DNA of 64,000 nucleotides from Motilibacter aurantiacus. GTDB taxonomy: Bacteria; Actinomycetota; Actinomycetes; Motilibacterales; Motilibacteraceae. Shown here one piece after another: positions 56,366 through 64,000 of the stretch. Under the pieces are notes generated by a model. It ran no database searches, had not been told where the DNA came from, and saw only the letters and a list, made by a program, of their open reading frames with translations. The position numbers and the translations under genes were made by a program. Location: the NCBI RefSeq assembly GCF_011250645.1, contig NZ_JAANNO010000002.1, positions 203,483 through 267,482 of the forward strand, read 5' to 3'. The stretch's first letter is position 1. Every line of letters starts with the position of its first letter.

Positions 56366-56638
56366 TCAGGAGGTACGCCCCGCCTGCTGGGCGGGGCCCG
56401 GGACTGCGCTGGGGGCGGCGCTGCGGACCGTGGCGGAGCCGGCCATGGGGCGGCCCTGGTCGTCCCAGCCGTCCTCCGGGTCCAGCACGTCGGACAGCCG
56501 CGAGCCGACCTTGTCCAGCGGCCCGGAGACCTGCTCGGGGCCGGGCAGGCGGCGCCCGCGGTTGGGGTAGGCGACGAAGCCGATCACGGCGAGGCCGAGG
56601 GCCACCGTGATGGCCATGGTCAGGACGAACGCGAGCAT
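56366..56638 (-). CDS. small single-span membrane protein
   Basis: A 90-residue protein: MLAFVLTMAITVALGLAVIGFV is a signal-anchor-like helix, then VAYPNRGRRLPGPEQVSGPL and a Gly/Pro/Ser tail. GAGG precedes ATG 56638. A small membrane protein gene is found at this position between smc and ftsY in other actinomycetes. Function unknown. Confidence 0.7.
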   Translation of the reverse strand: MLAFVLTMAITVALGLAVIGFVAYPNRGRRLPGPEQVSGPLDKVGSRLSDVLDPEDGWDDQGRPMAGSATVRSAAPSAVPGPAQQAGRTS

Positions 56639-56797
56639 CGATCCTCGATCACTAGCGGGCACAACGGACAGGACGGGGCGAGCGCGACGCCCTTCCATGA
56701 CAACGCGCCGGCGCCCCTCCCCTGACAGCGACGCGCCGGGACGCTGTCCTCGTTCCGTCCGGGGGCAGTGAAGCTGGCCACGCGCGCCCGAGGTTTG

Positions 56798-59700
56798 TCA
56801 GGCCGGGACGCTCTGCGCGGCGTCGGGAGCCTCCGGCCGGGGCGCCCGCTCCTCGCGCAGCCGCTGGCTGATCACGGTGGTGACGCCGTCGCCGCGCATG
56901 GTGACCCCGTAGAGCGCGTCGGCGATCTCCATCGTCCGCTTCTGGTGCGTGATGACGATGAGCTGGCTGGCGGAGCGCAGCTCCTCCAGGATCACCAGCA
57001 GCCGCCCGAGGTTGGTGTCGTCGAGCGCGGCCTCGACCTCGTCCATGACGTAGAACGGGCTGGGCCGTGCCTTGAAGATCGCGACGAGCAGCGCCACCGC
57101 CGTCAATGACCGCTCACCGCCCGAGAGCAGCGAGAGCCGCTTGACCTTCTTGCCGGGCGGCCGCGCCTCCACCTCGATGCCGGTGGCCAGCATGTCCGAG
57201 GGGTCGGTGAGCACGAGCCGGCCCTCGCCTCCCGGGAACAGCCGGGCGAACACGCCTTCGAACTCGCGGGCGGTGTCGGCGTACGCCTCGGCGAACACCG
57301 CCTGCACCCGCTCGTCGACCTCCCGCACGATCTCCAGCAGGTCGCGCCGCGTCGCCCTGAGGTCCTCCAGCTGCGTGACGAGGAAGCGGTGCCGCTCCTC
57401 GAGCGCCGCGAACTCCTCCAGCGCCAGCGGGTTGACCTTGCCCAGCTGGGCCAGGCCACGCTCGGCCGCCCGAAGCCGCCTCTCCTGCTCGGCCCGGACG
57501 TAGGGCCGCGGCCGGGGCTCCTCGGCCGGTTCCGGGTCGCCCGGGGCCGCGGGCGAGGGCGGCACGTCGACGTGCGGGCCGAACTCCTCGACGAGGACGT
57601 CGGGGTCCACGCCCAGCTCGTCCACCGCGCGCAGGCGCAGCTGGCCCACCCGCATCCGCTGCTCGGCCCGGGCCATCTCGTCGCGGTGCACCGTGTCGAC
57701 CAGGTCCTCGAGCTCCCTGGCCAGCGCGCGCGCCCGGGCGCGGGCACCCGCGAGCTGCTCGCTGCGGACGGCCCTGGCCTGCTCGGCCGCCTCGCGGCGG
57801 GCCGCGACGTCGGCGAGCGAGGCGTCGACGGAGGCGAGGACCGTCTCGGCCCCGGCGAGCACCGCGGTCGCCACGACCGCCTCGCGCTCCCGCCGTTCAC
57901 GGCGGGCCACCGCACGGGCCCGGGCCTCGCGCTCCTGACGGGCGCCGCGCAGCAGCGCGTCGGCGCGGCCGGCGAGGCCCCGGGCGCGCTCCTCGGCGGT
58001 GCGCACGGCGAGCCGCGCGTCCAGCTCGGACCGGCGGGCGACCGCGCACGCCTCGCGCAGCCGGTCGCGCTCGACCGGGCTCGGCTCCCCCTCGTCGGGG
58101 GCTGCCTCCGCGGCCGCGAGCCGCTCGGCCAGCTGCTCGACCTGGTCCCGGGCCGGGCCGAGCCGTTCCTGGGCCGCGTCGAGCTGGCGCGCGAGCCGCT
58201 CGGCCTCGGCGGCAGCCGCCCGGGCCGCGGAGCCGAGCTGGCCGAGCTGCTCGGCCACGGCGGCCATCCGGGCGTCGGACTCGTGCAGCCGGTCCAGCGC
58301 CGCGTCGACCTGCTCCTGCGCGGCGGCCTGCTCCTGACGGGCGGCGCTCAGCGCGAAGCGCAGCCGCTCGCCCTGGTGAGTGGCCTCGCAGAGTCGGCGG
58401 GCGGCCTCGTCCACGGCTGCCTGCACCTCCAGCCGGCTCGGCGCAGCCGCCGATCCCCCGGTCACCAGGCCCGCGCGGACGACGTCGCCGTCGCGCGTCA
58501 CCAGCGTGAGCTCGGGGCGCTGCGCCGCGAGTGCGGCGGCGGCCGGCAGGGCGTCGACGACGAGGACGCCGTCGAGCAGCAGGGTGAGCGCGGTGGAGAG
58601 CCGCTCGTGCGCGGTGACAAGGGCGGCGGCGGGCAGGGCGCCCGCCGGGAGCTCGGCCGCGCCTGGGCCGCTCGACCCGCGGGACCCGGCCTCCCCCGAC
58701 GCCGTCACCAGGGGCGCACCGGCCACGAGCAGGGCGGCCCGGCCGCCGTCCTCGGCGCGCAGCCGCTCGGCCGCAGCGACGGCAGCGTCGAGCCCCTCGA
58801 CCACGACGGCGTCGGCCGCGCTGCCCAGGGCCGCGGCGACCGCGGCCTCGTAGCCCGGGCGCACCTCGAGCATCCCCGCCGCCGGGCCGAGCACGCCCGC
58901 GGCGGAGGCTCCCCCGTCGGGGCCGAGCAGAGCGACGGCGCCGTCCTTCGCGGCCAGGCCGAGCGAGAGCGCCTCGACCCGGGCAGCGAGCGCGGACCGC
59001 TCCCGCTCGGCCTCCCGCTCCTGCGCCACGAGCGCCTCGACCCGCTCGACCGCGTCGGCGAGGGCCGCCTCGGCCTCCTCGTGCGCGGCGTCGAGCCCTT
59101 CCTCGCCCTCGTCCAGGCCGGCGACCTGGGTCTCGACCTCGGCGAACCGGGCGCGGGCCTGCTCGGCCCGGGCGGCGGCCTCGTCGCGCGCCGCGTCGAG
59201 GCGCCCGGTCTCGGCCTCGGACGCCTCCAGGCGGCTGCGGGCCGCGGCGAGCTCGCCGGCGAGCCGGGCCAGCCCCTCCCGCCGGTCGGCGCGGGCGCGC
59301 GCGGCGGCCGCCAGCGCCTTCTCCTCCCCCGCCAGCGCCTGCTCGGCGGCGCGCAGCTGCGCGACCACCTCGCCCAGGCGGGCGGCGTCCCGCTCCACCT
59401 GGGCGGTCAGCTCGGCCTCCTCGGCCCGCACGCGGGCCGCCTGGCGCTCCATCTCGTCGGGGTCCCGCCCCTCCCCGGGGCGCTCGTCCTGCTCGGCGGC
59501 GAGGTGGCGCAGCCGTTCGGCGGCGAGGGCGGCGGTCGCGCGGAGCCGCTCGCGGACGGAGGACAGCGCGTACCACGCCTCCTGCACCCGCGCGAGCTCC
59601 GGCGCCTCGGCCTGCACGGCGGCCTCGAGCTCGGCCTCGTCGGCGCGCGCCGCCTCCAGGGCCTCCTCCGCTGCCGCTCGCTTCGCCCGCAGCGCCTCCT

Positions 59701-60442
59701 CGTCGGCGACGTCGGCCTCCAGCCGGGCCTGCGCCTGCACCAGGTCGTCGGCGAGCAGGCGGAGCCGGGCGTCGCGGGCGTCGGCCTGCACCACCTGCGC
59801 ACGCCGGGCGGCCTCCGCCTGCCGGCCCAGCGGCTTCAGCTGGCGGCGCAGCTCGGCCGTCAGGTCCTGGACGCGGGTGAGGTTGGCCTGCATCGCGTCG
59901 AGCTTGCGGAGGGCCTTCTCCTTGCGCTTGCGGTGCTTGAGGACCCCGGCCGCCTCCTCGACGAACCCGCGTCTGTCCTCCGGGGTCGCGCTGAGCACCG
60001 CGTCGAGCTGGCCCTGGCCGACGATCACGTGCATCTCGCGCCCGATGCCGGAGTCCGAGAGCAGCTCCTGCACGTCGAGCAGCCGGCAGGCCGAGCCGTT
60101 GATCGCGTACTCGGAGCCCCCGTTGCGGAACAGCGTCCGCGAGATCGTGACCTCGGTGTAGTCGATCGGCAGCGCGCCGTCGGTGTTGTCGATGGTGAGG
60201 CTCACCTCTGCCCGTCCGAGCGGCGCCCGCCCGGACGTCCCGGCGAAGATGACGTCCTCCATCTTGCCGCCGCGCAGGCTCTTGGCCCCCTGCTCGCCCA
60301 TGACCCAGGCCAGCGCGTCGACGACGTTCGACTTGCCCGAGCCGTTCGGCCCGACCACCGCGGTGATGCCCGGCTCGAAGCGCAGGGTGGTCGCCGAGGC
60401 GAAGGACTTGAAGCCCTTGAGGGTCAGGCTCTTCAGGTGCAC
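56798..60442 (-). CDS. smc: chromosome segregation protein SMC
   Basis: Condensin subunit (1214 residues). N-terminal Walker A GPNGSGKSNVVDALAWV (33-49), then a coiled coil, a hinge at about 505-665 (with GVLVVDALPAA), a second coiled coil and the C-terminal ATPase lobe with signature LSGGERSLTAVALL and Walker B FYVMDEVEAALDDTN. GTG start. The plus-strand open frames across it are artefacts of codon bias. It lies upstream of ftsY. Confidence 0.97.
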   Translation of the reverse strand: MHLKSLTLKGFKSFASATTLRFEPGITAVVGPNGSGKSNVVDALAWVMGEQGAKSLRGGKMEDVIFAGTSGRAPLGRAEVSLTIDNTDGALPIDYTEVTISRTLFRNGGSEYAINGSACRLLDVQELLSDSGIGREMHVIVGQGQLDAVLSATPEDRRGFVEEAAGVLKHRKRKEKALRKLDAMQANLTRVQDLTAELRRQLKPLGRQAEAARRAQVVQADARDARLRLLADDLVQAQARLEADVADEEALRAKRAAAEEALEAARADEAELEAAVQAEAPELARVQEAWYALSSVRERLRATAALAAERLRHLAAEQDERPGEGRDPDEMERQAARVRAEEAELTAQVERDAARLGEVVAQLRAAEQALAGEEKALAAAARARADRREGLARLAGELAAARSRLEASEAETGRLDAARDEAAARAEQARARFAEVETQVAGLDEGEEGLDAAHEEAEAALADAVERVEALVAQEREAERERSALAARVEALSLGLAAKDGAVALLGPDGGASAAGVLGPAAGMLEVRPGYEAAVAAALGSAADAVVVEGLDAAVAAAERLRAEDGGRAALLVAGAPLVTASGEAGSRGSSGPGAAELPAGALPAAALVTAHERLSTALTLLLDGVLVVDALPAAAALAAQRPELTLVTRDGDVVRAGLVTGGSAAAPSRLEVQAAVDEAARRLCEATHQGERLRFALSAARQEQAAAQEQVDAALDRLHESDARMAAVAEQLGQLGSAARAAAAEAERLARQLDAAQERLGPARDQVEQLAERLAAAEAAPDEGEPSPVERDRLREACAVARRSELDARLAVRTAEERARGLAGRADALLRGARQEREARARAVARRERREREAVVATAVLAGAETVLASVDASLADVAARREAAEQARAVRSEQLAGARARARALARELEDLVDTVHRDEMARAEQRMRVGQLRLRAVDELGVDPDVLVEEFGPHVDVPPSPAAPGDPEPAEEPRPRPYVRAEQERRLRAAERGLAQLGKVNPLALEEFAALEERHRFLVTQLEDLRATRRDLLEIVREVDERVQAVFAEAYADTAREFEGVFARLFPGGEGRLVLTDPSDMLATGIEVEARPPGKKVKRLSLLSGGERSLTAVALLVAIFKARPSPFYVMDEVEAALDDTNLGRLLVILEELRSASQLIVITHQKRTMEIADALYGVTMRGDGVTTVISQRLREERAPRPEAPDAAQSVPA

Positions 60443-60648
60443 GGCTCCGCCTCCTCCGCCTGTCGTCGGGCCGGCACCGACGCTAACCGACGGGAGCGCT
60501 CATCCGGTGGCGCGCGAGCGGCGTGTGGACGGCGCGACACCCTGTGGACGGGGCCCGGGCCGGGCCGGAGGGGATGCGGCACAGGACGGGCACGCAACGG
60601 GCCGGCCACGGCAGTGCGCGGCCGGCCCCGGGGATGACGGGCGAGGCG

Positions 60649-60870
60649 CTAGGCCAGCGCCGGCTCCTTCTCGGCCGCCTCGAGGGACTCCAGCCCTGTC
60701 GAGGGAGCCAGCAGGGCGCCCTGCTCGAGCAGCTCGCTCAGCGCGTCCTTCTCGTTCTGCAGCCGGAGCACCTGCGACTCGAGGTCGCGCACGCGCTCCC
60801 GCAACTGGCGCACCTCACCGAGGATGCGGGCGTCAGGGCCGCCCACGTGCCCGAAGAGCGCCTTCGCCAT
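60649..60870 (-). CDS. small coiled-coil protein
   Basis: A 73-residue protein MAKALFGHVGGPDARILGEV followed by a heptad-like RQLRERVRDLESQVLRLQNEKDAL. ATG 60870 has GGAGGA upstream; the longer open frame upstream is not conserved-looking. It resembles small conserved actinobacterial coiled-coil proteins at the smc locus. Function unknown. Confidence 0.8.
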   Translation of the reverse strand: MAKALFGHVGGPDARILGEVRQLRERVRDLESQVLRLQNEKDALSELLEQGALLAPSTGLESLEAAEKEPALA

Positions 60871-61068
60871 GACCGGTCCTCCACGCTTCGCACAGATGGT
60901 CCGCAACAGATCAGCTACCAGATCATTGCGTCCGGCTCCGGGCACGCGAGGTGGCTCGCGCGGCTCCGGGCGGGCTTCAAGCGTCTCACCGGCTCGTACC
61001 CCAGTCAATGCATGGTCACGCTTGCGTGACGGTTCTCACCCGTTGTCGTCACGGGGGCGAGGAGCCCG

Positions 61069-61941
61069 TCACCAATGCGCGCGGCGCGGCGTGCGCTGGC
61101 ACACCGGGCAGGTGAACGAGGACCGGCCCATGAACGCGTCGCGCCGGATGGGCGTGCCGCAGCGGGCGCACGGGCGCCCCGCCTGGCCATACGCGTGCAG
61201 CGACCGGTCGAAGTAGCCGCTCTGGCCGTTGACGTTGACGTAGAGCGCGTCGAACGACGTCCCGCCCTGCTCCAGCGCCGCGGTCATGACCTCGCGGACG
61301 GCGGTGAGCAGGGCGGCCGCCTCCCGGCGCGTGGTCGTCTCCGTCGGCCGGGCGTAGTGCAGCCGGGCGGCCCAGAGCGCCTCGTCGGCGTAGATGTTGC
61401 CGATGCCGCTGACCAGGGTCTGGTCGAGCAGCGCGCGCTTGAGCCCGGTACGCCGGCGGCGCAGGCCCGTCGCGAACGCCGCGTCGTCGAAGGCGGGGTC
61501 GAGCGGGTCGCGGGCGATGTGCACGACCGGCACCGGCACGCCCTCGGCCGCGAGCGGGTCGACGGCCAGCCCGCCGAACGTCCGCTGGTCGACGAAGCGA
61601 AGCTCCAGGCCGCCGTCGGCGAAGCGAAGCCGGGCGCGCAGGTGGGTCTCGGCCGGGGCGTCCTCGGGCTGGACGAGCAGCTGCCCGCTCATGCCGAGGT
61701 GGGCGACCAGCGCGTCGTCGATGCTGCCGTCGGGGGCGGCCAGCGGGACCCAGAGGAACTTGCCGCGCCGCTGCGGCTCGGCCAGCCGGGCGCCGGCCAG
61801 CCGCGCGGCGAAGTCCTCGGGGCCGGCAGCGTGGCGGCGTACGGCCCGCGGGTGCAGCACCTGGGCGTCGCGCACCTCGCGGCCGGTGACGTGGTCGGCG
61901 AGGCCGCGGCGTACGACCTCGACCTCGGGCAGCTCGGGCAC
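61069..61941 (-). CDS. mutM: formamidopyrimidine-DNA glycosylase
   Basis: Removes 8-oxoguanine and FaPy lesions and nicks the DNA. A 290-residue protein beginning [13 protein letters not shown] with the catalytic Pro2 and Glu3, a Lys in [10 protein letters not shown], a helix-two-turn-helix ([19 protein letters not shown]) and a C-terminal zinc finger with CARC and CPVC. ATG 61941 lies four bases past the rnc stop. The rnc-mutM-smc order is conserved. Confidence 0.96.
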   Translation of the reverse strand: MPELPEVEVVRRGLADHVTGREVRDAQVLHPRAVRRHAAGPEDFAARLAGARLAEPQRRGKFLWVPLAAPDGSIDDALVAHLGMSGQLLVQPEDAPAETHLRARLRFADGGLELRFVDQRTFGGLAVDPLAAEGVPVPVVHIARDPLDPAFDDAAFATGLRRRRTGLKRALLDQTLVSGIGNIYADEALWAARLHYARPTETTTRREAAALLTAVREVMTAALEQGGTSFDALYVNVNGQSGYFDRSLHAYGQAGRPCARCGTPIRRDAFMGRSSFTCPVCQRTPRRAHW

Positions 61942-61944
61942 GGC

Positions 61945-62700
61945 TCAGGAGGCGGGCGTCGCCCGGCTGCCGGCGGCGTCGGGAGCCGTCCTGTCGGCGG
62001 CGGCGGGGGCGCGCAGCGCGGCCCAGGCGGCCGCCGCGGCCTCCTGCTCGGCCTCCTTCTTGCTGCGCCCGACGCCCTCCCCGCGCTCCTGCCCGGAGAG
62101 GCGGACGACGGCGCGGAAGGTCTTCGAGTGGTCGGGGCCGGTGTCGGTGATGACGTACTCGGGCGCGCCGAGCCCCTGCCCGGCGGCAAGCTCCTGCAGC
62201 GAGGTCTTCCAGTCGAGACCGGCGCCGAGCGCGGCCGCCTGCTCGATCAGCGGGTCGACCAGCCGGTGCACGAGCGCCGTGGCCTCCTCGAGCCCGCGGC
62301 AGATGTACGCCGCGCCGATCAGCGCCTCGACGGTGTCGGCGAGGATGGAGGACTTGTCGCGCCCACCGGTGGACTCCTCGCCACGGCCGAGCCGCAGGTG
62401 CGGGCCGACCTCGAGGCGCCGTCCCACGTCGGCGAGGGCGCGCATGTTGACGACCGCCGCGCGCAGCTTGGCCAGCTGCCCCTCGGGCAGGTCCGGGTGC
62501 GTGCGGTAGAGGGTGTCCGTGACGACCAGGCCCAGCACGGCGTCCCCGAGGAACTCGAGCCGCTCGTTGGTGGGCAGCCCGCCGTTCTCGTAGGCGTAGG
62601 ACCGGTGTGTCAACGCCCGCTCCAGCACCTCGGGGTCGTAGTCGACCTCGAGGCGCCGGGCGAGCGTCGAAGGGTCCGGCAGCTGGCCGGAGGCCGGCAC
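61945..62700 (-). CDS. rnc: ribonuclease III
   Basis: Double-strand-specific endoribonuclease for rRNA and mRNA processing. From GTG 62700 it has 251 residues; the signature [16 protein letters not shown] and [11 protein letters not shown] are in the N-terminal endonuclease domain, and a C-terminal double-stranded RNA-binding domain (about 165-235) ends with [15 protein letters not shown]. The start lies 11 bases after the rpmF stop; an upstream frame would overlap rpmF. Confidence 0.95.
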   Translation of the reverse strand: MPASGQLPDPSTLARRLEVDYDPEVLERALTHRSYAYENGGLPTNERLEFLGDAVLGLVVTDTLYRTHPDLPEGQLAKLRAAVVNMRALADVGRRLEVGPHLRLGRGEESTGGRDKSSILADTVEALIGAAYICRGLEEATALVHRLVDPLIEQAAALGAGLDWKTSLQELAAGQGLGAPEYVITDTGPDHSKTFRAVVRLSGQERGEGVGRSKKEAEQEAAAAAWAALRAPAAADRTAPDAAGSRATPAS

Positions 62701-62711
62701 CGCGGAGCGGC

Positions 62712-62885
62712 TCAGACCTCGAGAACGGGTCGGCGCGCGTACGTGCCGCAGGTGGGGCACGCGGTGTGCGGCAGGTGCGGCGAGCGGCAGCGGTCGCACG
62801 TGGCGAGCGTGATCGGCGCCGCCTTCCACTGCGCGCGCCGGGAACGGGTGTTGCTGCGCGACATCCGGCGCTTCGGGACGGCCAC
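62712..62885 (-). CDS. rpmF: 50S ribosomal protein L32
   Basis: A 57-residue zinc-binding L32: [20 protein letters not shown], then CDRC and CPTC around a short loop ([19 protein letters not shown]). GTG 62885 is the family start. It sits between yceD and rnc, as usual. Confidence 0.97.
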   Translation of the reverse strand: MAVPKRRMSRSNTRSRRAQWKAAPITLATCDRCRSPHLPHTACPTCGTYARRPVLEV

Positions 62886-62976
62886 GGTCTACTCCTCGGT
62901 CCTGCGGTACGGGGCGTGCCATTCGGCGATCGCCGTCGAGCATTATTGCCGATCGGCGGGTGGTGCTGTCGGCGCG

Positions 62977-63612
62977 CTAGCGCCGGCCGGTCGGCCCGGG
63001 AGGCGAGCCGTCCTGGTCTGGGGTGTCGGCCGCGTCCTGCGGCCGCTCGGGCGCGCCGCCGGCGAGCAGCCCGCCGAGAGCGGCCCACCGGGCGTCGACG
63101 ACGTCGTGGCCGTGGCCCGGCTCGTCGGCCAGCCGGGCGCCGCAGTCCGCGCACAGCCCGGGGCAGTCCTCGGTGCAGACCGGCTGCAGCGGCAGGGCCA
63201 GCACGACCGCGTCACGCACCACGGGCTCCACGTCGAGCAGGTCGCCCTCGAGCAGGCGCACCTCGTCCTCGTCCGCCTCCGCGGAGGAGGACTCGGGGTA
63301 GGCGTAGAGCTCCTGGAAGCTCACCTCGAGCTGCTGCTCGAGCGGGTCCAGGCAGCGCACGCACTCACCGGTCACGGCCGCGCGGGCGGTGCCCGAGACG
63401 AGCACGCCCTCCATGACCGCCTCGAGGCGCAGCTCGAGGTCGAGCTCGGCCCCGACCGGGATGCTCAGGACGTCGATGCCGAGCCCCTCGGGCGCGGCGA
63501 CGGTGCGCGAGACGCGGCGCATCGAGCCCGGGCGGCGGCCGAGCTCGCGCGTGTCGAGCACGAACGGCCCGCGCGCGTCGAGGCGGGGGGCCGTGGGCTG
63601 GGAGCGGGTCAC
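62977..63612 (-). CDS. YceD/DUF177 family protein
   Basis: A 211-residue protein typical of the gene directly upstream of rpmF. The metal-binding-like CVRCLDPLEQQLEVSFQELY and the C-terminal CTEDCPGLCADCG cysteines are characteristic. Function in 23S rRNA accumulation or ribosome assembly is proposed for the family. The final 40 residues are Ala/Gly/Pro-rich and not conserved. Confidence 0.92.
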   Translation of the reverse strand: MTRSQPTAPRLDARGPFVLDTRELGRRPGSMRRVSRTVAAPEGLGIDVLSIPVGAELDLELRLEAVMEGVLVSGTARAAVTGECVRCLDPLEQQLEVSFQELYAYPESSSAEADEDEVRLLEGDLLDVEPVVRDAVVLALPLQPVCTEDCPGLCADCGARLADEPGHGHDVVDARWAALGGLLAGGAPERPQDAADTPDQDGSPPGPTGRR

Positions 63613-63748
63613 GTCTCTTCCGGCGGATCGAGGGTGTTGGGGGCCGGTCTCCCGGCCGGGCCGTCCGACAGGGCGGAAGGCCGATGGACAAGCCTACCGG
63701 ACCCGGGCGCCTCGCCCGGGCCGCTCACCGGGCCACCGGCGCGGGGCG

Positions 63749-64000
63749 CTACCAGCGCGGCGGGCCGTACCCCAGCCGGTGGTGGGTGCCGCCCTCGCCG
63801 GGCTCCTCCGGCTGCGCCGCGCCCTGCTCGTCGTACGCCTGCTCGTCGTAGGGCTGGGCGGCCGGGGGCTGCGGCGCGTACGCCTGCTCGTCGTAGGGCT
63901 GCTGCTCGGCCGGCGCCCCGCCCCCGGGCGCGGCGACGTCGTAGGGCTCCTGCGCGTAGGGCTGCTCGGCGTACGGCTGCTCGGCGTACGGCTGCTCGGC
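63749..64000 (-). CDS. C-terminal end of a QPY-repeat protein, truncated by the window
   Basis: The last 83 codons of a gene whose start lies beyond the window. They encode repeated AEQPYAEQPY and PYDEQAY units followed by HHRLGYGPPRW and a TAG stop at 63751-63749. In related genomes a DivIVA-like cell-division protein occupies this position upstream of yceD, so this may be its disordered tail; nothing in the visible part proves it. Confidence 0.55.
   Translation of the reverse strand, partial: AEQPYAEQPYAEQPYAQEPYDVAAPGGGAPAEQQPYDEQAYAPQPPAAQPYDEQAYDEQGAAQPEEPGEGGTHHRLGYGPPRW

Noticed and set aside
57389..60637. 1082-residue plus-strand frame
   Set aside because: It lies wholly opposite smc and is Leu/Gly/Arg-rich without domains; an artefact of high third-position GC in smc.

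Overview
The window is chromosomal DNA of a very high-GC actinomycete. Gene content and order match the conserved housekeeping region of Streptomyces-type actinomycetes almost gene for gene: pnp-rpsO ... ribF-truB ... rbfA-DUF503-infB-ylxR-nusA-rimP ... proS ... ispG-rip-dxr ... rlmN-cdsA-frr-pyrH-tsf-rpsB ... whiG-xerC-dprA-comM-yraN-DUF2469-rnhB-lepB-rplS-trmD-rimM-khpA-rpsP-ffh-glnD-glnK-amtB-ftsY ... smc-mutM-rnc-rpmF-yceD. A WhiG/FliA-type sigma factor points to a sporulating or motile lineage. The genus cannot be fixed from sequence alone. Nearly all host genes lie on the minus strand, so transcription runs from high to low coordinates.

Layout. 1-13.7 kb: RNA decay, riboflavin/FAD synthesis, tRNA and ribosome maturation and translation initiation, with an NDH-2 NADH dehydrogenase and an NrnA-type nanoRNase. 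13.8-23.1 kb: two plus-strand ferritin-like genes, a TauE-type exporter, proS, an acetyltransferase, then the isoprenoid genes ispG and dxr around a site-2 protease. 22.1-29.4 kb: small plus-strand enzymes, a DivIVA-domain protein, rlmN, cdsA, frr, pyrH, tsf, rpsB. 29.6-34.6 kb: a wall-directed M23 protein with a long Val-Pro-Met-Pro tract, whiG, xerC, dprA and the 3' part of comM.

34,593-41,954 is the accessory region. A 7.35-kb integrative element has split comM (YifB, Mg-chelatase-like AAA+ ATPase) exactly in the codons of the Walker B motif. A 14-bp direct repeat (GCCTCGTCGAGGAA) marks both ends. Removing one repeat plus the element restores a 521-codon reading frame. The element encodes a large serine recombinase at one end, a replication-relaxation-like protein, a RepL-like replication protein with a structured leader, several small unknown proteins, a DUF4760-like membrane protein and a zinc-ribbon-like protein. 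At the right end are two copies of a free-standing nine-residue reading frame (MAREIERDL), each with its own ribosome binding site and each followed by hairpin terminators. The element reads as an integrative, plasmid-like mobilisable element. Its insertion site resembles phage-controlled competence genes elsewhere, so precise excision could act as a genetic switch for DNA uptake and recombination.

41.8-64 kb returns to housekeeping order: the comM 5' part, yraN, DUF2469, rnhB, a NUDIX gene, lepB, rplS-trmD-rimM-khpA-rpsP, ffh, the nitrogen module glnD-glnK-amtB preceded by two GlnR-type boxes, ftsY, smc, mutM, rnc, rpmF, yceD, and the end of a QPY-repeat protein cut by the window edge.
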